NCBI GenBank assembly: GCA_013398055.1
Contig: VZRS01007388.1
Coordinates: 104,454-168,453 of the forward strand
Source of the DNA: Ifrita kowaldi
Taxonomy: Eukaryota > Chordata > Aves > Passeriformes > Cinclosomatidae
Length of the DNA stretch: 64,000 bases
Reading direction: 5' to 3'
Part shown: in pieces, positions 62,701-64,000 of the stretch
Layout: the number at the start of each line of letters is the position of its first letter
How positions within the stretch are numbered: position 1 is the first letter of the stretch
Made by a program: the position numbers and the translations under genes
The notes under the pieces: model-generated
What the model was told of the DNA's origin: nothing
The model's database searches: none
Seen by the model: only the letters and a program-made list of their open reading frames with translations

Positions 62701-64000
62701 TTTAATACTGAGAAGCAGCTGAACTCTGGATAATATCTATTCCTCGTGTCTTACCCCTGTATGATCTTTAAACAGTGCAAGCAAGAACCTTTGTGATTTC
62801 TTTTATCCAGCTGTCAGCACAGGGTTGTACTGACAAACACAATAGTTTGAAGTTTTTAGATGTTCTTAATACATATGCAGACTGTGTGGAAGGCATTTTT
62901 TTATTGCTGTCTTCCATTAAGTTGTAATAATTGTAAGGAGAAAAGCTGTCTTTAATTACATGTTAACCTGTCACTGGAATGATTTGGGTATCTCAGTGTA
63001 GCAAGTACAATTTCAGGTCATAATTTAAGGACCTATATCTTATAAATAAGTCTACAATTAGTGTAACAATGTATTTTAACACCACCATCATGAAACACTC
63101 ATCAGATTTTTTTGGAACCCATTCACCACATGGGGAAGCAAAATGCAGCTGCCTGATGAGTGTTCTGGTGCTCATTGTTCTGGTTTTATACTGTGGAGCT
63201 GTGCTTCGCTGCCATGGGGAGTGGGGAGGAAGACAGGTGGGGGGAAATGTAAGATGCAAGTATGGCCCTGTTTGGTTTTTGGGTTCTCTTGGATGTCGTG
63301 TTCCTCGTGCCACCCCCCTCTGCCAGGTTGTAGTTTTGTTGTTAGACGTTGCATAAGTTATTTCTGAGGGGTCTGGGAATTGTTGGCCCATCAGCCTGAA
63401 GGATTGTACACCCTGGGCAGAATGCTGGAAGTGGCATCCTCCAGTGCAGCTGTGACGCTGCAGTATGCATGTGTCTGCCTGGGTCTCCTCTGGGGTTTGC
63501 CAGATGTATTCCTCCCTCCCCTTTGCCCCCTCCCCAGCAGAGCCTGTAACACATCACAGCCATGCAGCACCCTGGCTGGGCCTTTTGCCTCCGTATGTCA
63601 GAAGATGTTAAGTGAGTCTCTGCTGTTGAGTTTACATGACAGTGGGCCACAGCTGTGTATGCAAGACCCTGACCTAGTGTGTGCCACCCAATACACCAAA
63701 AATATCCCACCACTTGACCTTTCATGTGCTGGAAGAAATGTGTGGTCTGTTCATTAGTCTAGTGCATGCTAGTCCCATCTTGTACAGGGATTTGGACCAA
63801 ATCAAACAGTTCTCGCTCAGATGAAAATGCCATCGTTCCCTTTATAGGCAGTTCTGTCAAATCTACAGAAGCCCAGGAGCGTTTTGCCAGTGGAGGCTTT
63901 GTCGTGCTAGGCTTCCCTGAAGAGATGCTGTGATGTTTACTGCACATGCTCCAGTGCCACATGTTGGGGAGCTTGCACTGCTTAACGTATTTATGATAAT
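56796..64000 (+). other. Region downstream of exon F
   Basis: I found no exon that continues exon F in phase 0 with good splice sites. A 76-codon frame at 59203-59430 directly follows an acceptor-like CTTTCCCAG but needs phase 1 and has no recognised content. The GC-richer block 59590-60180 holds overlapping frames of 116 and 160 codons on opposite strands without motifs. An A-run lies at 61629-61640. The gene most likely continues beyond the window, or its next exon was missed. Confidence 0.4.

Noticed and set aside
1..64000. tRNA, rRNA, CRISPR arrays, bacterial operons or intact viral genes
   Set aside because: None seen. Retroviral traces are limited to solo LTRs without coding regions.

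Overview
The window looks like intronic and exonic sequence from a bird genome, probably a songbird. Three things point that way. There are CR1 LINE fragments, one ending in the avian ATTCTATG-type 3' tail (8062-8447). There are three solo LTRs of endogenous-retrovirus types that I know from avian, mostly passerine, genomic sequence. The rest is AT-rich, non-bacterial sequence in which the longest open frame is only 187 codons. Single N bases at 11646 and 49929 mark it as draft assembly. I see no rRNA, tRNA, CRISPR array or operon-like structure.

Coding content is sparse and split into short exons, none of which is a long ORF. Reading for splice sites on the + strand gives a chain of small exons whose phases join without a break: 1577-1625, 17230-17306, 20172-20244 (weaker), 22881-23002, 28667-28700 and 56266-56324. 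Joined, they read as a charged, partly helical or coiled-coil-like protein segment. I do not recognise the protein and give no gene symbol. On this model at least 55 kb is the inside of one large gene that starts upstream of the window. Its 3' end is not fixed. Possible terminal or alternative 3' exons lie at 24135, 42097, 46411 and 48705, but each rests only on an acceptor-like site plus a short open frame.

Layout. 1-17.2 kb: large introns with an old minus-strand CR1-like remnant (about 6385-7180), a better preserved CR1 3' end (8062-8447) and an assembly-type 135-bp duplication around an N (11511-11780). 17.2-28.7 kb: the exon cluster, with a solo LTR (20361-20777) between exons. 28.7-56.2 kb: a very large intron, or introns, holding a minus-strand LTR (31018-~31500), an inverted-repeat hairpin (36321-36375), an (ATTCT)n array (41386-41460), a short CR1 tail (42675-42734), a small CpG-rich block (49270-49770) and a roughly 2.2-kb degenerate CR1-like LINE with recognisable reverse-transcriptase remnants (51270-53530). 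56.2-64 kb: the last supported exon, a solo LTR about 22 bp past its donor site (56347-~56795), then sequence in which I can support no further feature.

All identifications were made by reading the sequence and recalling repeat families. No alignment was run.
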